This document shows, piece by piece, positions 42,925-52,333 of a stretch of 64,000 bases of DNA. The position numbers and the translations under genes are program-made. The stretch is from assembly GCF_007994075.1 (NCBI RefSeq), contig NZ_VIWU01000001.1, positions 248,001 through 312,000 of the forward strand, written 5' to 3'. Source of the DNA: Pseudonocardia hierapolitana. Lineage in GTDB: Bacteria; Actinomycetota; Actinomycetes; Mycobacteriales; Pseudonocardiaceae. The first letter of the stretch is position 1. Each line of letters opens with the position of its first letter. Below the pieces are notes generated by a model. The model saw nothing but the letters and a program-made list of their open reading frames with translations, had not been told where the DNA came from and searched no databases.

Positions 42925-44109
42925 ATGAAGCACCGCATCGTCGTCCTCGGGGCCGGATACGCCGGAGCCAACGCCGCCGGGCGCCTGGCCAGGCGGCTGC
43001 ACCCCGCCGACACCGAGATCACCCTCGTCAACGTCGATCCCGAGTTCGTCGAGCGCGTCCGCATGCACCAGCTCGCGACCGGCCAGGACCTGAAGCCTCG
43101 TCCACTGACCGACGTCTTCGCGGGCACGGGCGTGCAGGTGCGGCTCGCGCAGGTCACCGCCGTTGACACCGAACGCAAGACCGTTGGCGTCGTCGACGCC
43201 GACGGCCCCGGCGAGATCGCCTACGACACGCTCGTCTACGCCCTCGGCAGCGCCGCCGACGACTGCGGCGTTCCCGGCGTCGCCGAGCACGCCCACCACA
43301 TCGCCGGCAGGCAGTCCGCGCTGCGGCTGCGTGCGCGTCTGGCCGACCTCGCCGCGGGCGAAACGGTGCTCGTCGTCGGCGGTGGCCTCACCGGCATCGA
43401 AGCCGCCACCGAGATCGCCGAAACCCGACCGGACCTCGAGGTCTCACTCGCCGCCCGCGGCGGCCTCGGCGACTGGCTGAGCACGAAATCCCAGAGCCAC
43501 CTGCGCACGGCATTCGACCGGCTCGGCATCACCGTGCGCGAGCACACCGACATCGCGGGCGTCGAGCCGACCGGCGCGTTCACCGCCGACGGCCACGCGA
43601 TCCCGGCCCAGGTGACCGTCTGGACGGCCGGCTTCGCCGTCCATCCCATCGCCGCGGCCACGACCCTGCAGGTTTCCGCGACAGGGCAGATCGTCGTCGA
43701 CGACACCATGCGGTCGGTCTCGCACCCCGACGTCTACGCCGTCGGTGACGCCGCGCTCGCACCGGGCGCGAGCGGCACACCACTGCGGATGTCCTGCGCA
43801 TCGGGAGTCCCAACGGCTCACCAGGCGGCCGACGCCATCGCCGCCCGCCTGACCGGACGTCGAATCCCCCCGAACAAGATCGGCTACACCGCCCAGTGCA
43901 TCAGCCTCGGCCGCCGCGACGCCATCGTGCAGTGGGTGACCCCGGACGACCAGCCCAAACCGTCCGCGATCACCGGCAAGACGGCCGCGCGCCTGAAGGA
44001 GATGATCTGCAAGGCCGCCGCCTGGAGCATCTCGCATCCGACATCGATGCTCCCGACCCGTCGCCGTCACACCATCCTGACCCAAGAACCGCTCGCGACC
44101 ACGGTCTGA
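42925..44109 (+). CDS. FAD-dependent NADH dehydrogenase-like oxidoreductase
   Basis: 394 residues. Two Rossmann folds: FAD site IVVLGAGYAGANAAGRL at the N-terminus and NAD(P)H site TVLVVGGGLTGIEAATEIAE at about 150; the closing FAD motif VYAVGDAAL near 270. The architecture is that of type II NADH dehydrogenases and related quinone reductases. ATG 42925 with GGAG 7 nt upstream. Preceded by the ECF41 sigma gene and followed by a strong terminator; the 82-bp gap holds TGTCAGG (42863-42869), a weak match to an ECF41 -35 element. Confidence 0.9.
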   Translation: MKHRIVVLGAGYAGANAAGRLARRLHPADTEITLVNVDPEFVERVRMHQLATGQDLKPRPLTDVFAGTGVQVRLAQVTAVDTERKTVGVVDADGPGEIAYDTLVYALGSAADDCGVPGVAEHAHHIAGRQSALRLRARLADLAAGETVLVVGGGLTGIEAATEIAETRPDLEVSLAARGGLGDWLSTKSQSHLRTAFDRLGITVREHTDIAGVEPTGAFTADGHAIPAQVTVWTAGFAVHPIAAATTLQVSATGQIVVDDTMRSVSHPDVYAVGDAALAPGASGTPLRMSCASGVPTAHQAADAIAARLTGRRIPPNKIGYTAQCISLGRRDAIVQWVTPDDQPKPSAITGKTAARLKEMICKAAAWSISHPTSMLPTRRRHTILTQEPLATTV

Positions 44110-44115
44110 CACCCC

Positions 44116-44155
44116 GCCACCGCACGGGCGTGCCCGATACGGCCCGTGCGGTGGC
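44116..44155. terminator. Perfect 14-bp stem terminator
   Basis: GCCACCGCACGGGC (44116-44129) and GCCCGTGCGGTGGC (44142-44155) are exact complements around a 12-nt loop, 6 nt after the oxidoreductase stop. Confidence 0.85.
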
Positions 44156-44263
44156 AGGGCGGCCGCGCCCGGTTCAGCAACGACGACAACGCAGCGAGGT
44201 GGCCGCCTGGGCGTCGCGCAGTAGGTCGGGGTTCTTCAGCGCGCTCCTCGGTAACCTCGGGTC

Positions 44264-45094
44264 GTGACCGCCGCCGTCGTCGAGAACGCGTTCCGCACGT
44301 GCGGGCGCGTGCCCGCGGCGTGGCTGCGTCCGTACGTCAGCGCGTACACCGGCTACCGGATGGAGGCCACGCCGCCGTCGGTGCACCAGGGCGTGGCCTC
44401 GGCCCACCTCACGTTCCTGTTCTGCCTCGACGGCCGCGTCGACGTGCTCAGCAACGGCGACCCCACCAAGCCCGCGGGCAGCTTCACCGCCGCGGTCGGC
44501 GGGCTGCACGACGCCCCGGCCCGCATCGCCCAGGGCGACCCGCAGACGGGCCTGCAGCTGCGGCTCACCTGGCGCGGCGCCCGCGCCCTGCTCGGCGTGC
44601 CGGCCGGCGCGCTCGCCGGCGACACGGTCGACCTCACCGACCTGCTCTCCGGCCGCGCGAGGGCACTGCTGGACCGGCTCGCGTCCGCCCGCGGCTGGAC
44701 GGAGCGGTTCGACCTGCTCGACGCCGAGCTCACCGGATGGCTGCGGCGCGGGCGCGGCGAGCGCGGTGTGCTGCCCGAGGTCGGCTACGCGTGGGACCGG
44801 CTGGCCGAGACCGGCGGCAACCTCCGCATCGAGGAGCTCGCCCGCGAGGTCGGGTGGAGCAGGCGCTACCTCGCGGAGCGGTTCCGCGCCGAGACCGGGC
44901 TCGCTCCCAAGGCCGCCGCGCGCGTGATCCGCTTCGAGGGCGCATGCGACCGGCTGCTCGCGCCGGACCGGCCCGCGCTGGCGTACGTCGCGGCCGAGGC
45001 GGGCTACGTCGACCAGGCGCACCTCTCCCGCGACTTCCGCGACCTCGCCGGCCTCCCGGCCACCGCGTGGCTCGCGGAGCGGAGCGGCCGCTGA
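44264..45094 (+). CDS. AraC-family transcriptional regulator
   Basis: 276 residues. C-terminal double HTH (about 180-270): LRIEELAREVGWSRRYLAERFRAETGLAPKAAARVIRF and LAYVAAEAGYVDQAHLSRDFRDLAG. The N-terminal half (VASAHLTFLFCLDGRVDVLS) is a cupin-like sensory domain of the kind paired with small enzymes in actinobacteria. GTG 44264. Targets not evident. Confidence 0.9.
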   Translation: MTAAVVENAFRTCGRVPAAWLRPYVSAYTGYRMEATPPSVHQGVASAHLTFLFCLDGRVDVLSNGDPTKPAGSFTAAVGGLHDAPARIAQGDPQTGLQLRLTWRGARALLGVPAGALAGDTVDLTDLLSGRARALLDRLASARGWTERFDLLDAELTGWLRRGRGERGVLPEVGYAWDRLAETGGNLRIEELAREVGWSRRYLAERFRAETGLAPKAAARVIRFEGACDRLLAPDRPALAYVAAEAGYVDQAHLSRDFRDLAGLPATAWLAERSGR

Positions 45095-45116
45095 GCCGCT
45101 CGGGAGCCGACGATCG

Positions 45117-45620
45117 TCAGGCCGGCTCGAGCTCCCGCCGGAAGCACACGCGGTGCTGCCCCGGGCCGTCGTAGTCGCTGTGCACGGAAACCCCGTCGAC
45201 CTCGCGGTCGCCGGGCTCGACGGTGAAGCCCATCGCGCGGTGGAACGCGATGGATCCCGTGTTCGTCGGCGAGGTGATCGCCCGGACCGTCCGCCTGCCC
45301 TCCTTCGCCGCTTGTGCGAAGAACGTCGTGTAGAGGCTGCGCGCGGTCCCGGTTCCGCGCAGCTGCGGGTCGACGCCCACGAAGTGGATGTACGCCTCGT
45401 CGGCGGCGTCGGCGGAGTGGAACCCCACGAGGAAGGCCCGGATCCCGGAGTCGTCCTCGACCACGAGGCTGGTCCGTGCGAAGTGCTGCAGGAACAGCTT
45501 CGGCAGGAGCAGCGAGAGCTCCCACGCCTGCGTAGGCGTGCGCGAGTCGGCCCACCAGCTCTGCACGCGCTCCACGATCGCGCGGTGGTCCTCGACGCGT
45601 GCCTGCCTCACGCCGCTCAC
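45117..45620 (-). CDS. GNAT-family N-acetyltransferase
   Basis: 167 residues, single GNAT domain: VRQARVEDHRAIVERV at the start, AYIHFVGVDPQLRGTGTARSLYTTFF (acetyl-CoA loop R-G-T-G) and NTGSIAFHRAMGFTVEPGDREVDG with YDGPGQHRVCFRREL at the end. GTG at 45620 overlaps the ftsK stop (GTGA); a second GTG at 45611 is possible. Co-transcribed with ftsK, substrate unknown. Confidence 0.9.
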   Translation of the reverse strand: MSGVRQARVEDHRAIVERVQSWWADSRTPTQAWELSLLLPKLFLQHFARTSLVVEDDSGIRAFLVGFHSADAADEAYIHFVGVDPQLRGTGTARSLYTTFFAQAAKEGRRTVRAITSPTNTGSIAFHRAMGFTVEPGDREVDGVSVHSDYDGPGQHRVCFRRELEPA

Positions 45621-48142
45621 TCGTCGTCGGCGTCCGGCTCGGGGCCACCACCGCGGATCAGCCAGAGCGCGTTCTCCAACTCGTCCGGCTTGATCAGCAC
45701 CTCGCGCGCCTTCGACCCCTCCGACGGGCCGACGATCCCCCGCGTCTCCAGCAGGTCCATCAGCCGCCCGGCCTTCGCGAAGCCGACGCGCAGCTTGCGC
45801 TGCAGCATCGACGTCGACCCGAACTGCGAGGTGACGATCAGCTCGGCGGCCTGGATCAACACGTCGAGGTCGTCGCCGATGTCGGGGTCGATCTCCTTGG
45901 CCTCGCCCGCCTTCTGCGCGGTGACGCCCTCGGTGTAGGTGGGCTCGGCCTGCTCCTTGGTGAACGCGACGACGGAGGCGATCTCCTCGTCGCCGACGAA
46001 GGCACCCTGCATGCGCACCGGCTTGCCCGCGCCCATCGGCAGGTACAGCCCGTCGCCCATGCCGATGAGCTTCTCGGCGCCGGGCTGGTCGAGGATCACG
46101 CGCGAGTCGGTGAGCGAGGACGTGGCGAACGCCAGGCGCGAGGGCACGTTGGTCTTGATCAGACCGGTCACGACGTCGACGGACGGGCGCTGGGTTGCGA
46201 GCACCAGGTGGATGCCGGCGGCGCGGGCCTTCTGGGTGATCCGCACGACCGCGTCCTCGACGTCGCGCGGCGCGGTCATCATCAGATCGGCCAGCTCGTC
46301 GACGATGCAGAGGATGTACGGGTACGGGCGGTACTCCCGCTCGCTGCCGAGCGGTGCGGTGATCTCGCCGGTGCGCACCTTGCGGTTGAAGTCGTCGACG
46401 TGGCGGACCTTGTTGGCCTGCATGTCCTGGTAGCGCTGCTCCATCTCCTCCACGAGCCACGCGAGCGCGGAGGCGGCCTTCTTGGGCTGCGTGATGATGG
46501 GCGTGATCAGGTGCGGGATGCCCTCGTACGGGGTGAGCTCGACCATCTTCGGGTCGATGAGGATCATCCGGACCTCGTCGGGGGTGGCCCGCGAGAGCAG
46601 CGACACGAGCATCGAGTTGACGAAGCTCGACTTGCCGGAACCGGTGGAGCCCGCCACCAGCAGGTGCGGCATCTTCGCCAGGTTCGCGACGAGGAAGTGG
46701 CCCTCGATGTCCTTGCCCAGCCCGATGCCGAGCGGGTGCTGCTCGGTGCGGGCGGCGCTGGACCGCAGGACGTCGCCGAGGCGCACCATCTCGCGGTCGG
46801 TGTTGGGCACCTCGATGCCCACGGCGGACTTGCCGGGGATCGGCGCGAGCAGCCGCACGTTGTCGGTGGCCACGGCGTAGGAGATGTTGCGCTGCAGCTG
46901 GGTGATCTTCTCGACCTTCACGGCCGGGCCCAGCTCGATCTCGTACCGCGTGACGGTCGGACCGCGGGTGAACCCGGTGACCTGCGCGTCGACGTTGAAC
47001 TGCTCCAGGACGCCGCTGATCGACTCGATCATCGCGTCGTTGGCGCGGCTGCGCGTCTTCGGCGCGGGCCCGGTGGGGAGCAGGTCGCTCGGCGGCAGCT
47101 TGTACGGGGCCACGCCCTCCGAGGGCTGCACGGTGAGCCGCAGCTGCTCGCCCACCGCGCCATCGGGTTCGGGCTCGGCGGGCGGCGTGGCCGGCACGGT
47201 GGCGGGCTTGCGCCTGGGCTGGGCGGGCGCCTCCTCGGCGGGCGGGTCGAGCGCCTCGGGGGTCTCGGCGGGGTCCTCGCGGTAGACGTCGGCCACCCGG
47301 GAGGCCTGCCGCCTGCGCGACGGGCGGCGCAGCGCGACCGAGGGCGTCTCGGTGACGGCGTCACCCGGCTCCTCCGCCGCAGGCGCCGGCTCGTCGACGG
47401 TCTGTCCGGTGAGCCTGCGGAACCGGTTCGGCACCTCCCGCACGGGCGTGCCGGTGAGCACGAGGAACGCGTAGCCCGACAGCAGCACCAGGACCGGCAC
47501 CGCCACCCACGACGTCAGACCGGTGGCGAGCGGGGTGGCGGCGACGTAGCCGAGCGCTCCCCCGCCCTGCGACCACCGGGCCGGTTCGTCCGGCCGCCCG
47601 GCGACGATGTGGACGAGGCCGAGGACGCCGAGCGCGAGCAGCAGCGAGCCGACGGCGATCCGGGGGCGGGACTCCGGGTGCGGCTGCGAGGCCATGAGCA
47701 GCACGCCGACCCCCACCACGAGAACCGGGAGCACCACCGCGCCGAGCCCGACGACCGCCGCCACCGCTGCCGAGAGCCAGTGGCCGACCGGGCCGCCCGC
47801 ACCCCACCAGATGCCAGCCGCAGCGACCACGCCGAGCACGAGCAGCGCCACGCCCAGACCGTCGCGGCGGTGGGCCGGGTCGAGCTCGCGCGTGCGCCCC
47901 ACGGCGCGGCCCACCGACCTGCCGAACCGGGCGATCCCCCGGCCCACGCCGTCGATGCCGCGGTCGATCAGGTCGGGCTGCCTCCGCGCCGGCGTGCGGC
48001 GGGTGGAGCCCGACCGGCCGCGCGCGGTGGAGCGGGACGCCGGCGTGCGGCGCCCCGAGCCCCGTGCAGATCGGCCCGACGACGCTGCCCCGGACATCGC
48101 CGCGGTGCTCCTGCCGCCGCCGGCGGTCGTCCGTCCTGCCAT
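45617..48142 (-). CDS. ftsK: DNA translocase FtsK
   Basis: 841 residues from ATG 48142 (MAGRTT), 844 if the GTG at 48151 is used. Arg/Ser-rich N-terminus, four membrane helices (about 95-250), a Pro/Glu linker, then the RecA-like motor: beta domain NDAMIESISGVLEQFNVDAQV, Walker A VAGSTGSGKSS, IDPKMVELTPYEGIPHL, Walker B ILCIVDELADLMM, and a C-terminal gamma winged helix (SMLQRKLRVGFAKAGRLMDLLETRGIVG) that reads KOPS. Couples chromosome segregation to division. First gene of an operon with the GNAT gene. Confidence 0.96.
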   Translation of the reverse strand: MAGRTTAGGGRSTAAMSGAASSGRSARGSGRRTPASRSTARGRSGSTRRTPARRQPDLIDRGIDGVGRGIARFGRSVGRAVGRTRELDPAHRRDGLGVALLVLGVVAAAGIWWGAGGPVGHWLSAAVAAVVGLGAVVLPVLVVGVGVLLMASQPHPESRPRIAVGSLLLALGVLGLVHIVAGRPDEPARWSQGGGALGYVAATPLATGLTSWVAVPVLVLLSGYAFLVLTGTPVREVPNRFRRLTGQTVDEPAPAAEEPGDAVTETPSVALRRPSRRRQASRVADVYREDPAETPEALDPPAEEAPAQPRRKPATVPATPPAEPEPDGAVGEQLRLTVQPSEGVAPYKLPPSDLLPTGPAPKTRSRANDAMIESISGVLEQFNVDAQVTGFTRGPTVTRYEIELGPAVKVEKITQLQRNISYAVATDNVRLLAPIPGKSAVGIEVPNTDREMVRLGDVLRSSAARTEQHPLGIGLGKDIEGHFLVANLAKMPHLLVAGSTGSGKSSFVNSMLVSLLSRATPDEVRMILIDPKMVELTPYEGIPHLITPIITQPKKAASALAWLVEEMEQRYQDMQANKVRHVDDFNRKVRTGEITAPLGSEREYRPYPYILCIVDELADLMMTAPRDVEDAVVRITQKARAAGIHLVLATQRPSVDVVTGLIKTNVPSRLAFATSSLTDSRVILDQPGAEKLIGMGDGLYLPMGAGKPVRMQGAFVGDEEIASVVAFTKEQAEPTYTEGVTAQKAGEAKEIDPDIGDDLDVLIQAAELIVTSQFGSTSMLQRKLRVGFAKAGRLMDLLETRGIVGPSEGSKAREVLIKPDELENALWLIRGGGPEPDADDE

Positions 48143-48236
48143 GCGTCCCACGGTATCGGGGAGCGACCCCCGGTCCGGTGACCGACACCCGCAGGCAGCG
48201 GCGTGATCCAGAGCATCGGCTCACGCCGGGCCCGGG

Positions 48237-48686
48237 TCAGCGGTAGCGCGTCAGCACCACCCACGTCGTCGTCCGCACGGTCTCGCGCCACTTCTGGATG
48301 CCGTCGAGCACGGCGTCCAGCTCGCCCGCGCTCGGGGCGGTGACCAGCACCATCAGGTCGTACTCGCCGGTCACCGACTCGATCTCCGACACCCCGGGCA
48401 TCGCGGAGAGCCTCCGGACGTAGCCGGCCACGTCCGCCGTGCGGACGACGATGCCGATGCGGGCGCGGTGCGCGGCCGCCTCGCCCGGCAACGCCACGTC
48501 GGCCCGGTACCCGCGGATCACTCCGGCCCGCTCGAGGCGCTGCACCCGGGCGAGCACCGCGGTGCGCGAGAGCCCCACCGCCCGGCCGAGATCGGCCATC
48601 GACGCGCGACCGTCGGCCACCAGGTGCGCGAGCACGCGGCGGTCGAGGTCGTCGAGCTGACGATCCGTCGGCGGCACGGCACACAT
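48237..48686 (-). CDS. Lrp/AsnC-family regulator of lysine catabolism
   Basis: 149 residues. Lrp-type HTH (LDDLDRRVLAHLVADGRASMADLGRAVGLSRTAVLARVQRLERAGVIRGY) and an RAM/Lrp ligand domain (GVSEIESVTGEYDLMVLVTA). Divergent from the lysine 6-aminotransferase gene, the same arrangement as lrpA-lat in mycobacteria. Expected to sense lysine or another amino acid and control lat. ATG 48686. Confidence 0.93.
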   Translation of the reverse strand: MCAVPPTDRQLDDLDRRVLAHLVADGRASMADLGRAVGLSRTAVLARVQRLERAGVIRGYRADVALPGEAAAHRARIGIVVRTADVAGYVRRLSAMPGVSEIESVTGEYDLMVLVTAPSAGELDAVLDGIQKWRETVRTTTWVVLTRYR

Positions 48687-48713
48687 CGTGGCACTTCGTC
48701 ACCGATACCGACG

Positions 48714-48734
48714 GTCGACGCGCTGCGCGCCGAC
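48714..48734. promoter_or_regulatory. Lrp operator candidate upstream of lat
   Basis: GTCGACGCGC and GCGCGCCGAC flank a central T as a 21-bp inverted repeat with one mismatch per arm pair. It sits midway in the 72-bp gap between lrp (start 48686) and lat (start 48759), a position that would let a bound Lrp octamer control both. Confidence 0.5.
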
Positions 48735-48758
48735 GATCTTCGAACCGACACTTCCGGC

Positions 48759-50066
48759 ATGACCGTTGCGCCCGATCGCGTCCACGAGACGCTGCGCCGC
48801 CACCTGCTCGTCGACGGGTTCGACCTCGTGCTCGACACCCGGGCGAGCCGCGGGTCCTGGCTGGTCGACGCCCGTGACGGGTCCCGCTGGCTGGACATGT
48901 TCAGCTTCTTCGCATCGAGCCCGCTCGGCATGAACCACCCGGCGCTCACGGGCGATCCGGCGTTCCTCGCCGAGCTCACCGAGGTGGCGGTCAACAAGCC
49001 GTCGAACTCCGACATCTACACGACGCACATGGCCGCGTTCGTCGAGACGTTCGAGCGTGTGCTCGGCGACCCGGCGCTACCCCACCTGTTCCTCGTCGAG
49101 GGCGGGGCCCTCGCCGTCGAGAACGCGCTCAAGACCGCGTTCGACTGGAAGCGCAGGCACAACGCGCTGCACGGGCGGCCAGAGCACCTCGGCACGAAGG
49201 TGCTTCACCTGCGGAAGGCGTTCCACGGGCGCAGCGGCTACACCCTCTCGCTGACCAACACCGATCCGCGCAAGACCGCGCTCTTCCCCACGTTCGACTG
49301 GCCGCGCATCGACGTACCGGCGATCCGCTTCCCCCTCGGCAGCGCAGATCATCGAGCCGAGGTCGAGTCCGCCGAAGCGCGAGCGCTGGAACAGGCCCGC
49401 GAGGCGTTCGCCGCCCACCCGCACGACATCGCCTGCTTCATCGCCGAGCCGATCCAGGGCGAGGGCGGCGACAACCACATGCGCGCCGGGTTCCTGCAGG
49501 CCATGCAGGCGCTGTGCCGCGAGCACGACGCCCTGTTCGTGCTCGACGAGGTGCAGACCGGCGGCGGCATGACCGGCACGGCGTGGGCCTACCAGCAGCT
49601 GGGTCTGCAGCCCGACGTCGTGGCGTTCGGCAAGAAGCTGCAGGTCTGCGGGATCATGGCAGGCGGCCGGGTGGACGAGGTGCCCGACAACGTGTTCCGG
49701 GTGTCCTCGCGGATCAACTCCACGTGGGGCGGCGGGCTCACCGACATGGTGCGCTCGCGCCGGTACCTGGAGGTCATCGAGTCCGACGACCTGATCGAGC
49801 GGGCCGCGGTGCTCGGCAAACGGCTGCTGGACGGGCTCGCCACCATCCCCGAGGTCGACAACGTGCGCGGCCGCGGCCTGTTCGTGGCCGTCGACCTGCC
49901 CACCCCGGACGCCCGGAACGCGGCCGTCCAGCGGCTGCACCGCGACGAGAAGGTGCTGATCCTCGGCGGCGGGGAGCGCTCGATCCGGTTCCGCCCCGCC
50001 CTGACGGTCGGTGAGGACGAGCTGGACCTGGCCATTGCAGCGCTCGCCAGGGCGGTGCGGGCATGA
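48759..50066 (+). CDS. lat: L-lysine 6-aminotransferase
   Basis: 435 residues, fold-type I PLP enzyme converting L-lysine and 2-oxoglutarate to piperideine-6-carboxylate and glutamate. Recognised by MFSFFASSPLGMNHPAL, FVEGG-type LFLVEGGALAVENALKTAFDWKRRHN, FHGRSGYTLSLTNTDPRK, EPIQGEGGDNH, LDEVQTGGGMTGTAWA and the PLP lysine in VAFGKKLQVCGI. ATG 48759. Its stop overlaps the next gene's start (ATGA). Confidence 0.95.
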   Translation: MTVAPDRVHETLRRHLLVDGFDLVLDTRASRGSWLVDARDGSRWLDMFSFFASSPLGMNHPALTGDPAFLAELTEVAVNKPSNSDIYTTHMAAFVETFERVLGDPALPHLFLVEGGALAVENALKTAFDWKRRHNALHGRPEHLGTKVLHLRKAFHGRSGYTLSLTNTDPRKTALFPTFDWPRIDVPAIRFPLGSADHRAEVESAEARALEQAREAFAAHPHDIACFIAEPIQGEGGDNHMRAGFLQAMQALCREHDALFVLDEVQTGGGMTGTAWAYQQLGLQPDVVAFGKKLQVCGIMAGGRVDEVPDNVFRVSSRINSTWGGGLTDMVRSRRYLEVIESDDLIERAAVLGKRLLDGLATIPEVDNVRGRGLFVAVDLPTPDARNAAVQRLHRDEKVLILGGGERSIRFRPALTVGEDELDLAIAALARAVRA

Positions 50067-51658
50067 CCGTTGCCGGGGTGCGGGAAGAGGGCCACGATCC
50101 TGCGATGGGTACGACACGCGAGGTCGGGGCGTACATCGGCGGCAAGTGGCGCGACGACGCCGCGGGCGGCCGCCTCACCTCGATCGACCCGGCCCGCGAC
50201 ACGCCGGTTGCCACCGCGCTGCTGGCCGACGCCGGCGGTTTCGTCGAGGCCTGCCACGTCGCCCGGGAGGCGCAGCGGGCATGGGCCGCCGTGCCGGCCC
50301 CGGTGCGCGGCCGGGTGGTCGAGCAGATCGGCCGGCTCGTCGAGGCCAACAAGGACGAGCTCGCCGCACTCGTCACGCGCGAGATCGGCAAGCCGATCGC
50401 CGAATCCCGCGGCGAGGTGCAGGAGGTCATCGACACCTGCGCGTTCTTCGCGGGCGAGGGCAGGCGCCTGTACGGGCAGACCGTGCCCAGCGAGATGCCC
50501 GACAAGCAGCTGTTCACCTTCCGGGTGCCGGTGGGGGTGGCGGCGATCGTCACCGCAGGGAACTTCCCCGTGGCCGTGCCGTCCTGGTACCTGGTGCCTG
50601 CGCTGCTGTGCGGCAACGCGGTGGTGTGGAAGCCTGCCGAGTACACGCCCGCGATCGCCGAGGCGTTCACCGAGCTGTTCGCGCGCGGCGGGCTGCCCGC
50701 GGGCGTGCTGAACACCGTGCTCGCCGACGGCAGGACCACCTTCGACGGCCTGTCCGCCGCGCTCGACGCCGGGCTCGTCGACAAGATCGGCTTCACCGGC
50801 TCGTCGGCGGTGGGCGTGCGGATCGGCGAGCTGGCCGGGCGGCACCTGCAGAACCCGTGCCTGGAGCTGGGCGGCAAGAACCCCCTCGTGGTCATGCCCG
50901 ACGCCGACCTCGACCTCGCCGTCGAGGGCGCGCTGTTCTCCGGCTTCGGCACGGCCGGGCAGCGCTGCACGTCGCTGGGCACGGTGATCGTCCACGCATC
51001 GGTGCACGACGAGTTCCTGCGCCGCTTCGACGCGGCCGTCCGGGACGCGGCGATCGGCGACCCGACGCGCTCGGACGTGCTGTACGGGCCGATGATCTCG
51101 GCCCGGTTCCTGGCGAACTTCGAGAAGCACCTCGACCTGGTCCGCCCGCACCACACCCTGCACGGCTCCACCGGCACCGGCCGGATCACGCCCGCCAACC
51201 CGCGCGGGGACTTCACCGGTGAGCCGGGGATCTACGCCCACCCGACCATCGTGGACGGCGTGGTGGCCGACGACGCGCTGTACCGCACCGAGACGTTCGG
51301 CCCGATCGTCGGCGTCGCGACGTTCGAGACGTTCGACGAGGCCACAGCTCTCGCCAACGGCCACGGCTACGGCCTGTCCGCGGCGATCTACACGTCCACC
51401 CCGGTGCACGCGTTCCGGTTCCGGGAGCGCGCGAGCGCGGGCATGGTGAGCGTCAACAACTCGACGTCCGGGGCCGAGGCGCACCTGCCGTTCGGCGGGA
51501 ACGGCCGCTCGGGCAACGGGAGCAGGCAGTCGGGGATCTGGGTCCTCGATCAGTTCACGCGGTGGCAGTCGATGAACTGGGACTACGCGGGGAAGCTGCA
51601 GAAGGCCCAGATGGACACGGCGGAGCTGCCGGCCGACCCCGCCTACCGCCTCTCCTGA
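50063..51658 (+). CDS. pcd: Aldehyde dehydrogenase, piperideine-6-carboxylate (aminoadipate semialdehyde) type
   Basis: 531 residues, NAD(P)-dependent ALDH. Conserved catalytic Glu in LELGGKNPLVV, Cys in GTAGQRCTSLG, and the FTGSS cofactor loop. Downstream of lat and overlapping it by 4 nt, so it most likely oxidises the lat product to 2-aminoadipate, as the pcd gene does in the mycobacterial lysine locus. ATG 50063 is used for the ATGA coupling; an internal ATG at 50105 gives a shorter start (MGTTREVGAY) closer to family length. Function assignment rests mainly on context. Confidence 0.85.
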   Translation: MTVAGVREEGHDPAMGTTREVGAYIGGKWRDDAAGGRLTSIDPARDTPVATALLADAGGFVEACHVAREAQRAWAAVPAPVRGRVVEQIGRLVEANKDELAALVTREIGKPIAESRGEVQEVIDTCAFFAGEGRRLYGQTVPSEMPDKQLFTFRVPVGVAAIVTAGNFPVAVPSWYLVPALLCGNAVVWKPAEYTPAIAEAFTELFARGGLPAGVLNTVLADGRTTFDGLSAALDAGLVDKIGFTGSSAVGVRIGELAGRHLQNPCLELGGKNPLVVMPDADLDLAVEGALFSGFGTAGQRCTSLGTVIVHASVHDEFLRRFDAAVRDAAIGDPTRSDVLYGPMISARFLANFEKHLDLVRPHHTLHGSTGTGRITPANPRGDFTGEPGIYAHPTIVDGVVADDALYRTETFGPIVGVATFETFDEATALANGHGYGLSAAIYTSTPVHAFRFRERASAGMVSVNNSTSGAEAHLPFGGNGRSGNGSRQSGIWVLDQFTRWQSMNWDYAGKLQKAQMDTAELPADPAYRLS

Positions 51659-51742
51659 CGCTCGTCGGGCTCCCGCCGCGACCTGGGTTCTCGGTACCGG
51701 GGCCGTAAACGCACCATCGTGCTCAGGTTCGGATCGGAATGA

Positions 51743-51865
51743 TCAGGCCGGCGAACGGGCGAGACCCAGGAGCTCGGGCAGGTCCGCGACCCCGCCCAGC
51801 ACCTGCGTGGGCGCCTCGGCACTCAGCTCTGCGCGCCCGGCGATGACGCGCACGGGCGCCTGAGG
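51743..51865 (-). pseudogene. Possible C-terminal remnant of a HAD-like hydrolase
   Basis: About 40 codons on the minus strand read PVRVIAGRAELSAEAP...GGVADLPELLGLARSP before a stop, reminiscent of HAD-hydrolase C-termini. It begins directly after the stop codon of the hypothetical gene at 51866, in the same frame, with no start or upstream catalytic part. It may be decayed coding sequence or chance. Confidence 0.25.
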
Positions 51866-52306
51866 TCAGGAGGGCTCGTCGTCCTCCGCGCCCGCCCGGC
51901 GGATGTCGTCGGCGACGAGCTCCTTGAACGGGTGCAGCCGCTCGTAGAGCTCCTCGGGCGGCACCGCCTCCTCCGGCTCGCGGGTGCCGATGATCCACGG
52001 CGCCGCCTCGACCGCCGTGTCCCAGGCCGACTCGTCGGCCGGCTGGGCCTCCCGGGTGCGATCGGGCTCCCCCGCCGGCTCCTGGGCGGGGCCGATGGCG
52101 TCGAGGTACACGTTCTGGAAGCCCCGGCGTTCCTCTTCGTGGAACTCGATCCGGGCCTGCTTGCTCCGGAACCGCATCGCCTCCCGGCCGATGCGTTCAC
52201 GGAACGTCGTGTACTCCCTGCCCTCGTCGTCGCGCAGGACGTACCGGGTCGTCCCGGAGCGTCCCGAAAGCTCCTCGACCTCGCGCACACGCACCTCGCG
52301 CTCCAC
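51866..52306 (-). CDS. Hypothetical acidic protein
   Basis: 146 residues, Glu/Arg-rich, soluble. The N-terminus REVRVREVEELSGRSGTTRYVLRDDEGREYTTFRERIG looks like a small beta-barrel or OB-like strand set, followed by a helical part (AWDTAVEAAPWIIG, PPEELYERLHPFKELVADDIRR). No family recognised. GTG at 52306 is one of several possible starts. Located between two catabolic islands, transcribed away from the FAD oxidase gene by a separate 27-bp gap. Confidence 0.6.
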   Translation of the reverse strand: MEREVRVREVEELSGRSGTTRYVLRDDEGREYTTFRERIGREAMRFRSKQARIEFHEEERRGFQNVYLDAIGPAQEPAGEPDRTREAQPADESAWDTAVEAAPWIIGTREPEEAVPPEELYERLHPFKELVADDIRRAGAEDDEPS

Positions 52307-52333
52307 CCGGTCGGGGTACCCGGCCCGGACCCG

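Noticed and set aside
45599..48181. 860-codon plus-strand frame opposite ftsK
   Set aside because: Low-complexity shadow; ftsK motifs are intact on the other strand.
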